NCBI RefSeq assembly: GCF_016861845.1
Contig: NZ_BOLV01000012.1
Span: forward strand, 29,614-93,613
Length of the DNA stretch: 64,000 bases
Direction of reading: 5' to 3'
From: Lacticaseibacillus suilingensis
Lineage (GTDB): Bacteria; Bacillota; Bacilli; Lactobacillales; Lactobacillaceae
Each line of letters starts with the position of its first letter. Positions within the stretch are counted from its first letter, which is position 1. The notes under the pieces were generated by a model, which was not told the DNA's origin, made no database searches, and was given only the letters and a program-made list of their open reading frames with translations. Both the position numbers and the translations under genes were made by a program. This document shows positions 37,367-46,116 of the stretch, piece by piece.

Positions 37367-38802
37367 ATGCAAAATTACGTTGATGATCCTAAAGTGCAGA
37401 AGAATCGCTGGTGGATCATTACCGCGGTGGGGATGTTCACCATTATGTCTACGCTGGATGCCTCCATCGTCAATATTGCCTTGCCGGTGATCAGTCAGGA
37501 TATGGGCCTGAAAATGAATGTGGCGGAGTGGATTGTGTCGATTTATCTGATTGTCATCTGTGCCTTGCTGCTGATGATGGGCAAATTAGGGGACATTTTC
37601 GGCAAAATTCGCATTTTCCGTATCGGCACCGTGCTGTTCACCATTGGCTCGCTGCTTGCTGGTTTCAACCACAGCTTCGCGCTGTTGCTTGGGGCGCGGG
37701 TGGTGCAGGCGCTGGGGGCGTCGATGACGATGGCGAATAACAACGGCATCATCACCGAAGTCTTTCCGCTGCGGGAACGCGGCAAAGCCTTGGGCCTGAT
37801 TGGCTCTTTTGTGTCAGTGGGCTCGATCGCCGGGCCTGGCTTGGGCGGTTTGATTCTGGGCGCCTTGCCGTGGGGGTACATTTTCTGGATTAACTTGCCA
37901 CTGGGTATCATCACCATGATCGTGGGCCAAATTGTCTTTCCTAAAGATTTGCCGCGGGTCAAAACCCGGATTGACTGGCTCGGCTTTAGTGCCTTTGTGG
38001 TGTTCATCCTGAGCTTATTTCTTGGCATCTTTATCGGCCAGGAGGTGGGCTCACCCAACCTGGCATCTTAGCCGCGTTCGCCGTGGCGGTGCTCGCCCTG
38101 GCAGCGTTCATTCAGATTGAACGGCGGGTGCCGGAACCGATGGTGTCCTTGGGCTTGTTTAAGAATAAGGAATTCACCATTTCGCTACTGGTGGGCTTCT
38201 TGATCTTCATTACCAACTTCTTTGCCAATGTGATTTGGCCGTTTTACCTCGAAAATGCCCGGGGCTTGACCGCCACCACTGCCGGGTATCTGCTGATGCT
38301 TTTCCCGGTCGTGCAGGTGATTATTGCGCCGCTGTCTGGGAGCCTGTCGGACAAAAAAGGTCCTTATGGCATCACGCTGGTTGGCCTGTGCGTGATTTTG
38401 CTGGCTCAGGCTGGTTTTATTTTCTTGGGCCTGAAGACGTCGTGGCTGCTCGTGATGGCCATTATTGTGCTGATGGGCTTTGGCAATGGTGCTTTTCAGT
38501 CGCCTAACAACACGCTGATTATGTCCGCCGTGGCCCCGAAAGACCTCGGGGTGGCTGGTGGGCTCAATGCCTTGGCCCGGAACATGGGGATGGTTGTCGG
38601 CATCTCGGCTTCGACCACTGTGTTGTATGCCGCGATGAGCAACGAAGCTGGCCGTAAGGTGACAACTTATCTGGCCAAGCAGCCGCAACTGTTCATCGAC
38701 GGTATGCATGTGGCCTTCATCGCCGCGACGGCGTTATGTGTCGTGGCAGTGGCGCTGACGGCGTACCGGATGCTGACGATGCGCGCCGGTGAAAAGAGCT
38801 AA
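37367..38802 (+). pseudogene. MFS DHA2-type exporter interrupted by a frameshift
   Basis: Two adjacent frames together make one ~478-aa DHA2 exporter. The 5' part (37367-38071) carries LDASIVNIALPVI and helices 1 to about 7, then runs out of frame into a TAG. The 3' part (in frame from about 38050 to 38802) continues with LTQPGILAAFAVAVLALAAF and helices 8-14. One missing G in GGTGGGCTC (about 38044-38052) explains the break, since restoring it gives EVGLTQPG. The 5' start ATG at 37367 has AAAGGAG. Whether this is a real mutation or a base-calling error cannot be told here. Frame 2 alone has no good start of its own. Confidence 0.8.
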
Positions 38803-38875
38803 AATTGGTCCCAAAAAAGTCACACTTTTTGTTTAAGCTGATTCTAATCAAATCATCATTTTGGAGGGTCAGGAT

Positions 38876-39631
38876 ATGTTAGCTTACGAATTTTTAGGCG
38901 CCAAAATCGGTGCCGGTAAAACGATGGTCTTGGACAAAGGTTTTGGGCTGAACGCGGCGGCGGATTTGGTGGCGACCGCCGGCGCCACCATCGACTTCAT
39001 TAAGTTGGGCTGGGGCACGGCAGCGACCATGGACCGAGACTTGATCAAACAAAAAGTGGCGTTGTATCGCCAGGCCAACATTGTGGTTTATCCCGGCGGT
39101 ACGCTGCTGGAAGTCGCGGAAGCATCAGGGCAGTATGCTGCCTTTTTGCAGGAAACCCAGGCCCTAGGGTTCAACGGGGTGGAAATCAGCGATGGCTCCA
39201 CGGTTATCACGCCGGCGCGGCGGCAGGCGTTGATTGAACAAGCCAAAACGGCTGGCTTGTTCGTGCTCACGGAAGTCGGCAAGAAAAACCCCACTTTGGA
39301 TCATGAGCTGACAGTGACGCAGCGGCTGGCGGAAATTCAGGCCGATTTGGCCGCCGGCGCCAACTATGTCATCCTGGAAGCGCGAGAAGCCGGCAAAAAT
39401 ATCGGCATCTATGACGCGACTGGGGCCATTATTGAAAGTGAACTGGACGCCTTGGCCAAAGCCGGTAGCGACCAACTAATTTTTGAGGCACCACTGAAAC
39501 CGCAGCAAGTGGCCCTCATCCTCAAATTTGGGCCGCAAGTCAACTTAGGGAACATTGCCGCGGCAGAAGCCACCGCGGTCGAAACTTTACGGCGCGGGTT
39601 GCGCGGCGATACGGTGGGGAAAATTCAATGA
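38876..39631 (+). CDS. Phosphosulfolactate synthase family protein (ComA-like)
   Basis: ComA joins sulfite to phosphoenolpyruvate, the first step of coenzyme M synthesis in methanogens. The 251-aa protein shares the archaeal family's landmark segments: VLDKGFGLNAAADL, IDFIKLGWGTA, VYPGGTLLEVA, GVEISDGSTVI, VLTEVGKKNP, YVILEAREAGKNIGI, QLIFEAPLKPQQVA and VETLRRGLRGDT. Bacterial homologues (for example YitD-type) occur in Firmicutes where coenzyme M is not made, so the real product is uncertain. ATG at 38876 follows GGAGGG. Its stop overlaps the next gene's ATG. Confidence 0.92.
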   Translation: MLAYEFLGAKIGAGKTMVLDKGFGLNAAADLVATAGATIDFIKLGWGTAATMDRDLIKQKVALYRQANIVVYPGGTLLEVAEASGQYAAFLQETQALGFNGVEISDGSTVITPARRQALIEQAKTAGLFVLTEVGKKNPTLDHELTVTQRLAEIQADLAAGANYVILEAREAGKNIGIYDATGAIIESELDALAKAGSDQLIFEAPLKPQQVALILKFGPQVNLGNIAAAEATAVETLRRGLRGDTVGKIQ

Positions 39632-40275
39632 AGCGTTTGTTTATCATTCGCCACGGCAAAACCGCTTGGAATTTGGCCAAGCGGCTGCAAGGGGCCGGCG
39701 CCGACAGTCAGCTTTTGACCGCTGATCTGACCGGCTACCACCAACTGGCGCGATACTTAGCGGCGTATCCTTTTACCCAGGTCTACACCAGTCCCATTAC
39801 CCGGGCCAAGCAAACCGCCACCATTGTGACCCAAGCGATGGGGCTGACCCTCCCAATTCACTCTCTGCCGGGCCTGAAGGAACTTTCCTTTGGTCAATGG
39901 GAAGGCAAACAGCGCGCTGATTTGATTGCGACTTCACCAGCCTTATTCGCCAAGTTGTCTCGTCGGGAAAATGATCCGGCGCTTCAAGCGTTAGGGGTGG
40001 AAGATTTTGCTCAAGCCCGCGCCCGGTTTCGCCAGGCGTTGCAGCAAATTGCCGCCCGCCTCGGCGAAAATGAAAATGCCTTGGTGTTTTCCCATGGTGG
40101 GATCAGCCAACTAGGTATCAAAGCCGCGACCGGCAATGAGAATTTACTTGGCTTGAAAAATCTATCCACTTCGATCCTCGCAGTGCATGAGCACCGTTTT
40201 TACTTAGATGTGTACAACCAAACCGCTTATTTAACCCATACCGACTTGGATGAAGGCAATGTCTCCATTCTCTAA
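39628..40275 (+). CDS. Histidine phosphatase family protein
   Basis: This 215-aa phosphoglycerate-mutase-like phosphatase has the catalytic RHGKTAWNL (residues 8-16), with His9 as nucleophile, and the second histidine in VFSHGGISQLG. It overlaps the ComA-like gene by 4 nt (ATGA), so the two are very likely translated together. In the archaeal route the synthase product is dephosphorylated by ComB, which is absent here; this phosphatase is a possible stand-in, but that is inference. Confidence 0.88.
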   Translation: MKRLFIIRHGKTAWNLAKRLQGAGADSQLLTADLTGYHQLARYLAAYPFTQVYTSPITRAKQTATIVTQAMGLTLPIHSLPGLKELSFGQWEGKQRADLIATSPALFAKLSRRENDPALQALGVEDFAQARARFRQALQQIAARLGENENALVFSHGGISQLGIKAATGNENLLGLKNLSTSILAVHEHRFYLDVYNQTAYLTHTDLDEGNVSIL

Positions 40276-40302
40276 ACACTGCCACCAAAGGAGAACATCA
40301 TT

Positions 40303-40791
40303 GTGATCACTTTTCGCCCGGCCCAGGCCAGTGACCTGGCGGCCATCATGGCCATCGAAACTGCGGGCTTCAGTCCCGCTGAAGCCGCCACCGAAAGTAG
40401 CATGCAGGCCCGCATTGCCGCTTATCCCGAAACGTTTGTTGTCGCCGCAACCGCCGATCAAGTGTTGGGCTACATCGTTGGCCCTGCGATTGACCAGCGG
40501 TATTTGACCGATGAGCTGTTTGCCAGCGCGGCGGCGAACACGGACACCGCACCGTATCAGGCCGTGCTGAGTTTGGCCGTGGCGCCAGGCCGCCGCGGTC
40601 AAGGTTTGGGCGGTCAGCTGCTGGCGGAATTGGCCCAAGTGGCGACTGCGGAACACCGGCGCGCTATCACGCTCACTTGTCTCGAGCGCTTGGTGTCGTT
40701 CTATGAGGCCAATGGTTATCGCAACGAGGGCGAGTCTGCTTCCAGTCATGCCGGCGAGGTGTGGTACAACATGGTGAAGTCGCTGAGTTGA
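40303..40791 (+). CDS. GNAT family N-acetyltransferase
   Basis: This 162-aa acetyltransferase has the acetyl-CoA binding motif A LAVAPGRRGQGLGGQLL (about 90-106) with the Q/RxxGxG/A core and a C-terminal FYEANGYRNEG. It resembles the arylalkylamine-type small GNATs. The start is GTG at 40303 after AAAGGAG. Substrate unknown. It is followed by a bidirectional terminator. Confidence 0.9.
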   Translation: MITFRPAQASDLAAIMAIETAGFSPAEAATESSMQARIAAYPETFVVAATADQVLGYIVGPAIDQRYLTDELFASAAANTDTAPYQAVLSLAVAPGRRGQGLGGQLLAELAQVATAEHRRAITLTCLERLVSFYEANGYRNEGESASSHAGEVWYNMVKSLS

Positions 40792-40807
40792 ATCGGGCGT
40801 ACGGCAC

Positions 40808-40845
40808 AAAAAAGCAGCGAATTCGATGAGAATTCGCTGCTTTTA
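40808..40845. terminator. Bidirectional terminator between GNAT and telA
   Basis: AGCAGCGAATTC / GAATTCGCTGCT perfect stem with 5-nt loop, flanked by A and T runs. Confidence 0.9.
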
Positions 40846-40857
40846 CGTTGCCGCTGA

Positions 40858-42057
40858 TTACTGGCGGGGGTGCATATCGCCATGGGTGTAATCCAGCAGG
40901 TGGTTCTTGAGATCTTCTTCCATTTTGCCCAGTTCCAATTCGGCTGCTTGCCGCTTGGCGCGGCCTTCCTGTTGAATCTGGAGGGTTTGCTGCAAGGTAT
41001 CGACCAAATCGTTTTGGGTTTGGGTGAGGGTTTCGATATCGACGACGCCACGTTCGTTTTCCTTGGCGGTTTCGATGGCGGAAATCTTCAACATATTCGA
41101 ATTTTTCTTGAGCAAATCGTTGGTGGTTTCGGAGACTTCCCGCTGGGCGGTGACGGCATCCTTTTGCCGCAATAAGGTGAGGGCAATGGCCACCTGATTC
41201 TTCCAGAGCGGAATGGCGGTATTGATGGAAGCTTGAATCTTTTCTGCCAGGGCCTGGTTGGTGTTTTGAATCAGGCGAATTTGCGGCGCCTGCTGCAAGG
41301 TGATTTCCCGGGCCAGCTGGAGGTCATAGGCGCGTTTTTCCAACCGGGCCTCGAACTGCTTGAGGTCGTTGACTTCCTGGACCTTCATTTGATCGCCGGA
41401 GTCTTGCGCTTCCTTCATCGCAGCAGGGATAGTGGTGGTCAAGAGTTCTTCTTGCTTCATCTTGGCCGCGGCAATGTAGATGTTCAAGGCATCAAAATAG
41501 GCCTTGTTTTGGACATAGAGTTCATCGAGCATTTTGTTGTCGTTGATCAGGCCTTGCTGCTCCTTACCAAGCCGAGCCGCAATGGTGTCGATTTGAGCGC
41601 CAATTTTTTGGTACTTCGCGGTAATTTCAAAAATTGAGCGCCGTACTTTGCCAAAGATTTTCTTGAAGACGTTGTTGTTTTCGGCCCGCAACTCATCGGG
41701 ATTGGCCTCATTCAGCCGTGCCATCAGTGAGGTCAAGGCATCGCCGACTGCGCCTGTGTCTTGGCTTTGCACCTTGTCCAGCATGGTCTGAGAAAACTGG
41801 CCGAGCTGCTTTTGGGCGTTGGCGCCATAGTTCATCACCGCTTCCGTGTTTTTGACATCGATTTGGGCGGCCAGGTCTTTGGCCTGCTTTTCCTGCTCAG
41901 GGGTGAGGTTGGCCTTTTTCACCTGTGCTTCTGGCGCTTGGCCGGTAGCGGCAGCAGGCGCTGCGGCAGTGAAGGGTTGGCTCAGCAGGTCATTGAGTAA
42001 GTCTGGATCGGCTTGGGTGCTCGTTGGTTGTGGTGTCGGTTCGTCATTCATGTTCAT
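40858..42057 (-). CDS. telA: TelA-family toxic anion resistance protein
   Basis: This 399-aa cytoplasmic, highly helical protein belongs to the TelA (tellurite/toxic anion resistance) family. Long coiled-coil helices rich in K, Q, E and A span about 60-370, with the conserved middle region [26 protein letters not shown]; the N-terminal 45 residues are proline/alanine rich. I chose the ATG at 42057, though the frame is open to 42084. It overlaps xpaC by 14 nt; TelA and XpaC are a common pair in Firmicutes and may help withstand envelope stress. The mechanism is unknown. Confidence 0.9.
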   Translation of the reverse strand: MNMNDEPTPQPTSTQADPDLLNDLLSQPFTAAAPAAATGQAPEAQVKKANLTPEQEKQAKDLAAQIDVKNTEAVMNYGANAQKQLGQFSQTMLDKVQSQDTGAVGDALTSLMARLNEANPDELRAENNNVFKKIFGKVRRSIFEITAKYQKIGAQIDTIAARLGKEQQGLINDNKMLDELYVQNKAYFDALNIYIAAAKMKQEELLTTTIPAAMKEAQDSGDQMKVQEVNDLKQFEARLEKRAYDLQLAREITLQQAPQIRLIQNTNQALAEKIQASINTAIPLWKNQVAIALTLLRQKDAVTAQREVSETTNDLLKKNSNMLKISAIETAKENERGVVDIETLTQTQNDLVDTLQQTLQIQQEGRAKRQAAELELGKMEEDLKNHLLDYTHGDMHPRQ

Positions 42058-42769
42058 GCCCCGTTTCTTCCTTAATGGTTGCATTCAAATTAACTTGCCG
42101 GTTCAGCGGCTGGGTCGATTCAGTCAAGCGCGGTTTAATCTGTTGCTTGGCTAGGTTCAAATCGGCTTCCAAATCATCAATATCGCTTTCAACAAACTCG
42201 GCATAGCCATCCTTGATGGTGGCGGCCAAGTCGGCGAGGGTGTTGGCCGCGGTGGTCAACACGTCATAGGTATCTTGGGTTTTGACTTCATGATGCGAAA
42301 TCGTTTCGTATTTTTGGGCGATGCGCAGTAGGTTCGGCAATTGCTCATAAATAAAGTGCCCAGCCGCCCCGAGCTTTTTCGGGGTTTGCACGATAGCCTT
42401 AAAATACGCGTGCATGATGTCGAGTAAGTCGGCATTCAACGCGATGGCCTTAATTTTGGGCACGCGGTCCGCAATCGCTTCGAAGTCATGGATTTGATCT
42501 GCGGCTTGGTCCATGGTGTCGCGAAACAAGTTGATCTCATTTTCTGAGAGGCCGGCTTCGCTGTAGTGGGCCGCCATATCAGGCGAAATGGGTGGGGTTT
42601 CGGGTTCAGGCTCGGGCCGGCTGAGCTCACCAATCAAGCGCGCTCCGCCGAACACCACCAATAAGAACGCGGCAATCCATACGCGGCCGGTGAGGAGCCC
42701 TAATACTGCGCCGCCAGCGGCCCACAGCCCAACGCGGAGCCAGCGGATTCGTTTTTCCGGTTTTTTCAC
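42044..42769 (-). CDS. xpaC: XpaC / 5-bromo-4-chloroindolyl phosphate hydrolysis family protein
   Basis: This 241-aa protein has a short basic start, two closely spaced N-terminal hydrophobic segments (about 10-45), and a helical cytoplasmic part with [31 protein letters not shown] typical of XpaC. I chose a GTG at 42769, which is 10 nt after AGGA; a GTG at 42778 is also possible but sits nearly on top of that site. Its gene end overlaps telA, giving a two-gene operon. Confidence 0.87.
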   Translation of the reverse strand: MKKPEKRIRWLRVGLWAAGGAVLGLLTGRVWIAAFLLVVFGGARLIGELSRPEPEPETPPISPDMAAHYSEAGLSENEINLFRDTMDQAADQIHDFEAIADRVPKIKAIALNADLLDIMHAYFKAIVQTPKKLGAAGHFIYEQLPNLLRIAQKYETISHHEVKTQDTYDVLTTAANTLADLAATIKDGYAEFVESDIDDLEADLNLAKQQIKPRLTESTQPLNRQVNLNATIKEETGHEHE

Positions 42770-42815
42770 GTTTTTCACTTCCTGCTATAATGCTTACGTG
42801 ACCTCAGTTTACCAT

Positions 42816-42821
42816 ATTATA
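42816..42821 (-). promoter_or_regulatory. -10 element for the xpaC-telA operon
   Basis: TATAAT on the minus strand, about 45 nt upstream of the GTG. On the opposite strand TGCTATAAT (42782-42790) is a good extended -10 that could drive the Nudix operon. Confidence 0.45.
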
Positions 42822-42936
42822 GGGGTGGTCATATCCGCCTTCGGATGGACTTTCATCAAGAATCTCTTAAGGCGTTGGTAATCTCGGCGGCCATTGGTAT
42901 CATGGGCTATGAAGAAACCGGAAAGAAGGCAAGCGC

Positions 42937-43473
42937 TTGGAAACCATCGAGCAACGAAAACAACTGTATGCTGGGCCCATTTTAACGTTAAGTGAGCTCA
43001 CGGTTCGGCTGCCAGACGGCACCACTGCACCGCGGATTCTCGTGCACACCACTGGCGCGGCTGGGGTGCTCGCCCTTAAGCAAGGCCGGGCCTTATTTGT
43101 CCGGCAATGGCGCACGCCGCTGGGTCAAGAAACTTTGGAAGTGCCAGCGGGTAAAATTGAGCCTGGCGAAACCCCGCTGCAAGCGGCCAAACGCGAGCTG
43201 AATGAAGAGGCCCAGTTGGCGGCTGAGCACTGGCAACCGCTGACCCACTTTTATCAAAGTGCGGGCTTTTCGGATGCCCAGACGCATCTCTTCTTGGCCG
43301 AAGACTTTCATGCACCAGCCCAGCAGCGGCCGCAAGATGTTGGCGAGTCCGTTCAAGGCGAATGGTTGAGCTTGCAAGAAGCTCAAGCGGCGCAGCAAGC
43401 AGGGTTGATTTGTGATGCCAAAACCACATTGGCAGTGGCGCTGTGGGCGCTAGAGGAGGCAAAGCATGGCTGA
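42937..43473 (+). CDS. Nudix hydrolase (ADP-ribose pyrophosphatase-like)
   Basis: This 178-aa enzyme has a Nudix box GKIEPGETPLQAAKRELNEEAQ (about 72-93), with the catalytic REL.EE core; the final G-U position is altered to Q-L. The N-terminal beta-strand start and the VPAGKIEPGE context match ADP-ribose pyrophosphatases (NudF type). The start is TTG at 42937 with GAAGG 7 nt upstream; no ATG exists in frame. It overlaps the next gene by 8 nt. Confidence 0.9.
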   Translation: METIEQRKQLYAGPILTLSELTVRLPDGTTAPRILVHTTGAAGVLALKQGRALFVRQWRTPLGQETLEVPAGKIEPGETPLQAAKRELNEEAQLAAEHWQPLTHFYQSAGFSDAQTHLFLAEDFHAPAQQRPQDVGESVQGEWLSLQEAQAAQQAGLICDAKTTLAVALWALEEAKHG

Positions 43474-43717
43474 AATGACCCGAAAAGAATATCGTGAAGC
43501 GCAGGCCAAAGCCGCCGCCGAGGCCGAAACTCGTGACGAAAAACGGCGCGAAGCCGAGCGGGAATACGCCAAAGAAAGCCGACCGAAACCCACCACCGGC
43601 CGCTTTGATGAACCAACCTTCAAAAAAGTGAACAGCCTGAAGAAGAAACTGAACTGGGCGATTGGCATCACTGCGGTGTTGTTGATCATCGTCTTTGTGG
43701 TTCTGTTTTTCCTGTAA
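43466..43717 (+). CDS. Small charged membrane protein, function unknown
   Basis: This 83-aa protein has a highly charged, probably helical N-terminal part (about 1-45, E, K, R and A rich) and one C-terminal transmembrane helix (about 62-82) at the extreme end, so it is a tail-anchored-like protein. Such a small gene between a Nudix hydrolase and mtnN is a pattern I associate with lactobacilli. ATG at 43466 follows GAGGAGG within the Nudix gene. Confidence 0.82.
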   Translation: MAEMTRKEYREAQAKAAAEAETRDEKRREAEREYAKESRPKPTTGRFDEPTFKKVNSLKKKLNWAIGITAVLLIIVFVVLFFL

Positions 43718-43765
43718 TGAGCGTACAATTAGTAAGTGACTCGCAAGGATAAAGGAGTGTCTGTG

Positions 43766-44458
43766 ATGAAAATCGGCGTGATTTGCGCGATGGAAGAAGA
43801 AATTCGGACCTTGTTGCCAAAACTGGCGAACAAGGAAGAAAAGGTTTTTGCCAGCCAGCATTATTACCATGGCCAACTGGATGGGGTCGAAGTGACCTTG
43901 GTCGAATCAGGTATTGGCAAGGTCCAAGCCGGGATGACTGCCACGGTGCTGCTCAATGAATACCACCCAGATGTGCTGATCAACACCGGTAGCGCCGGCG
44001 GCATTGGCACCGGGTTAGCGATTGGGGATGTGGTGATCTCGGATGAAGTGGCCTATCACGACGTGGATGCCACCGCTTTTGGTTATTTACCTGGCCAACT
44101 GCCGCAGCAGCCGCAGCGGTTCAAAGCGGACCCAGCCGTGGTGGCGGCCATCAAAGCTGCCGCCGAAGCCACCCAGCTCACCACGCATGTGGGCCTCATT
44201 GTGTCTGGCGATCAGTTTATTGCCAGCAAAACTGCGATTCAACGCATTTTGGCGATTTATCCAGAGGCCCTGGCCAGTGAAATGGAAGGCGCGGCGATTG
44301 GCCAAGTTGCCACTGAATTCCACACGCCTTTTGTGGTGATTCGAGCGATGAGCGATAATGGTGATAGTGAAGCCAGTGTTAACTTTGATGATTTCATCAT
44401 CGATGCCGGCAAGCGCAGCGCCGCGATGCTGCTGGCGTACTTGCACCAGTTGAATTAA
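43766..44458 (+). CDS. mtnN: 5'-methylthioadenosine/S-adenosylhomocysteine nucleosidase
   Basis: MtnN (Pfs) removes adenine from MTA and SAH, recycling by-products of SAM use. The 230-aa protein begins MKIGVICAMEEEI and shows NTGSAGGIG, VSGDQFIASK and the active-site region SEMEGAAIGQVA, with the catalytic aspartate in AMSDNGD. I chose the ATG at 43766, preceded by AAAGGAG; upstream in-frame sequence to 43736 is not needed. Confidence 0.97.
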   Translation: MKIGVICAMEEEIRTLLPKLANKEEKVFASQHYYHGQLDGVEVTLVESGIGKVQAGMTATVLLNEYHPDVLINTGSAGGIGTGLAIGDVVISDEVAYHDVDATAFGYLPGQLPQQPQRFKADPAVVAAIKAAAEATQLTTHVGLIVSGDQFIASKTAIQRILAIYPEALASEMEGAAIGQVATEFHTPFVVIRAMSDNGDSEASVNFDDFIIDAGKRSAAMLLAYLHQLN

Positions 44459-44479
44459 CGAACAAAGGAGTAAGTAATT

Positions 44480-45637
44480 ATGACCCATATTTATCTCGAT
44501 AATGCTGCCACCACGCCGATGGCCAAGCCGGTCATTGACACGATGATGGCGCAGATGCAGCAGGATTTTGGCAATCCCAGCTCGACACATTGGTTCGGCC
44601 GTGAAGCGCACACCGTGATGGACGCGGCCCATGCCACTTTGGCTAAAAGTATTGGCGCTAAACCCACCGAAATTGTACTCACCAGCGGGGCGACTGAGGC
44701 TAATAACACTGCCATCATGCAAACGGCGCACAAGCGCGCTAGCCTAGGTAAGCACATTATTACTACCGCGATTGAACATCCCAGCGTGTTAAAGCCGATG
44801 GCGGCCTTGGAGCAGGAAGGCTTCAACGTCACGTATCTGCCAGTGGATGAAAACGGGGAAATCAGCCTGGCTGACTTTGACGCGGCGCTGGATGATGACA
44901 CGATTTTGGTGTCGATTATGCTGGGCAATAACGAAGTCGGCAGCCGCCAGCCCATTGCTGAAATTGGCGCCCGCCTGGCGGACCACCAAGCGTGGTTCCA
45001 CACCGATGCCACCCAAGCGTATGGCCTGTTGGATATTGATGTGAATGCCTTGAAGGTGGACATGCTCAGTGTTTCTGCGCATAAAATCAACGGTCCCAAA
45101 GGCATCGGCTTTTTGTACCGGCGCGAAGGCATCAACTTCCCGTCTTTCCTCAAAGGCGGCGAGCAGGAAACCAAGCGCCGCGCCGGCACCGAGAACCCGC
45201 CCGCCGTGGCTGGGTTTGCCGAAGCAGTGCGGTTGATTACCCCCCAGGAAAAAGCCGATCGGCAGGCGAAGTATTATGGGTTCAAGAAACAGATTATTGA
45301 TTCGCTGACTGGCGCTGGCATCGACTTCAAAGTCAATGGCCCGCTGAAGGCAGATGCGCTCAACCACGTGCTTAACCTCTGGTTCCCCGGCGTTTCCACT
45401 TATGCGCTGCAAACCAATCTTGATCTGGCGGGCTTTGCCATTTCTGGCGGCTCGGCCTGCACGGCGGGCAGCATGGAACCGTCGCATGTGCTGACGGCGA
45501 TGTACGGGGCGGATAGCCCGCGGATTGCCGAGTCCATTCGGATTTCCTTCGGCGCTTTCACCACGGTGATGGACATCGCCCAATTCATCGATGCCTTAGA
45601 GAAAATCGTCACTCGGCTGCGCAGCAAAACGCATTAG
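44480..45637 (+). CDS. Cysteine desulfurase (IscS/NifS family)
   Basis: This PLP enzyme takes sulfur from cysteine for thiolation of tRNA and other uses. The 385-aa protein has IYLDNAATTP, the PLP lysine in SVSAHKINGPKG (about 195-206), and the sulfur-carrying cysteine in SGGSACTAGS (about 318-327). In lactobacilli the gene is normally followed by DUF1831 and mnmA, the thiouridylase it supplies. Here those two lie 4.6 kb downstream, beyond an inserted ABC cassette. ATG at 44480 follows AAAGGAG. Confidence 0.95.
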   Translation: MTHIYLDNAATTPMAKPVIDTMMAQMQQDFGNPSSTHWFGREAHTVMDAAHATLAKSIGAKPTEIVLTSGATEANNTAIMQTAHKRASLGKHIITTAIEHPSVLKPMAALEQEGFNVTYLPVDENGEISLADFDAALDDDTILVSIMLGNNEVGSRQPIAEIGARLADHQAWFHTDATQAYGLLDIDVNALKVDMLSVSAHKINGPKGIGFLYRREGINFPSFLKGGEQETKRRAGTENPPAVAGFAEAVRLITPQEKADRQAKYYGFKKQIIDSLTGAGIDFKVNGPLKADALNHVLNLWFPGVSTYALQTNLDLAGFAISGGSACTAGSMEPSHVLTAMYGADSPRIAESIRISFGAFTTVMDIAQFIDALEKIVTRLRSKTH

Positions 45638-45668
45638 CGGCCGCGGGCGGCTAGGGCGGTGGGCTCCG

Positions 45669-45851
45669 CTTGGCGGGGTCTGGCGGTGCGGCCGGTCCGA
45701 GCCAAAAAACGGTCTCGAACCTAAAGTTAAAGCCGCCTTCGCTACGCTCATTGGCGTCTTCAACTTTGCCGAGATTAGCGCTGGGAAGCCCACCGCAAAA
45801 GACGCGCTGGTCTTCCGGTCACTAATCTTTTCACTGCCAGACCCCGCCAAG
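45669..45851. repeat. Four-way-junction inverted-repeat element (183 bp)
   Basis: A perfect 16-bp inverted repeat, CTTGGCGGGGTCTGGC at 45669-45684 and its complement at 45836-45851, encloses three further hairpins. H1 is 45694-45721 (GGTCCGAG / CTCGAACC). H2 is 45723-45767 (AAAGTTAAAGCCGCC / GGCGTCTTCAACTTT, 13 of 15 pairs). H3 is 45773-45827 (GATTAG..GGGAAG / CTTCC..CTAATC). Nothing coding is visible. The layout resembles a cloverleaf and could be a structured RNA, a mobile non-autonomous element or an extragenic repeat. Confidence 0.75.
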
Positions 45852-46006
45852 CTCCGCCCAGCACCACGTCTGCTCGTTGGAGAACAGACTGAGCTGGTCA
45901 GACATGTTTTCTTAGACTAGGTGATGCTGTGGTTTGAAGATAGCCTGCCAGCAGACCTGAGTTGGCTGTCTGCTTTCGCAGGTAGAGGTTATACGGTACC
46001 AGTTGA
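45852..46006 (+). other. Non-coding stretch before the ABC cassette, possible transcribed leader or small RNA
   Basis: No ORF with a ribosome-binding site. The stretch contains several short hairpins (for example around 45945-45985) and ends in a good terminator at 46007-46039, so something upstream is probably transcribed into it, either the end of the cysteine desulfurase mRNA or a separate small RNA. Confidence 0.4.
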
Positions 46007-46039
46007 AACGATCTTGGATAAGTAGCCAAGGTCGTTTTT
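46007..46039 (+). terminator. Terminator upstream of the ABC/GntR cassette
   Basis: AACGATCTTGG / CCAAGGTCGTT stem (one G-U), 8-nt loop, then TTTTTG. Confidence 0.85.
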
Positions 46040-46052
46040 GTATGGAATCGAA

Positions 46053-46102
46053 TTGACGACAGCGCTTACTGGTGATACTGTACATATTAGGACATATACA
46101 GT
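46053..46102 (+). promoter_or_regulatory. Promoter and putative GntR (YtrA-type) operator of the ABC cassette
   Basis: TTGACG (46053-46058), 17-bp spacer and extended -10 TGATACTGT (46073-46081) form a strong promoter. An imperfect palindrome at 46077-46102, with halves ACTGTACAT and ACATATACAGT, overlaps the -10 and start site. This is the position and type of dyad bound by YtrA-subfamily GntR repressors, and such a regulator is the third gene of the operon. Confidence 0.75.
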
Positions 46103-46116
46103 AAGGGGATGGAAAA

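Noticed and set aside
38041..38083. Programmed ribosomal frameshift in the MFS exporter
   Set aside because: No slippery heptamer or downstream pseudoknot is apparent; a simple single-base loss explains the break.
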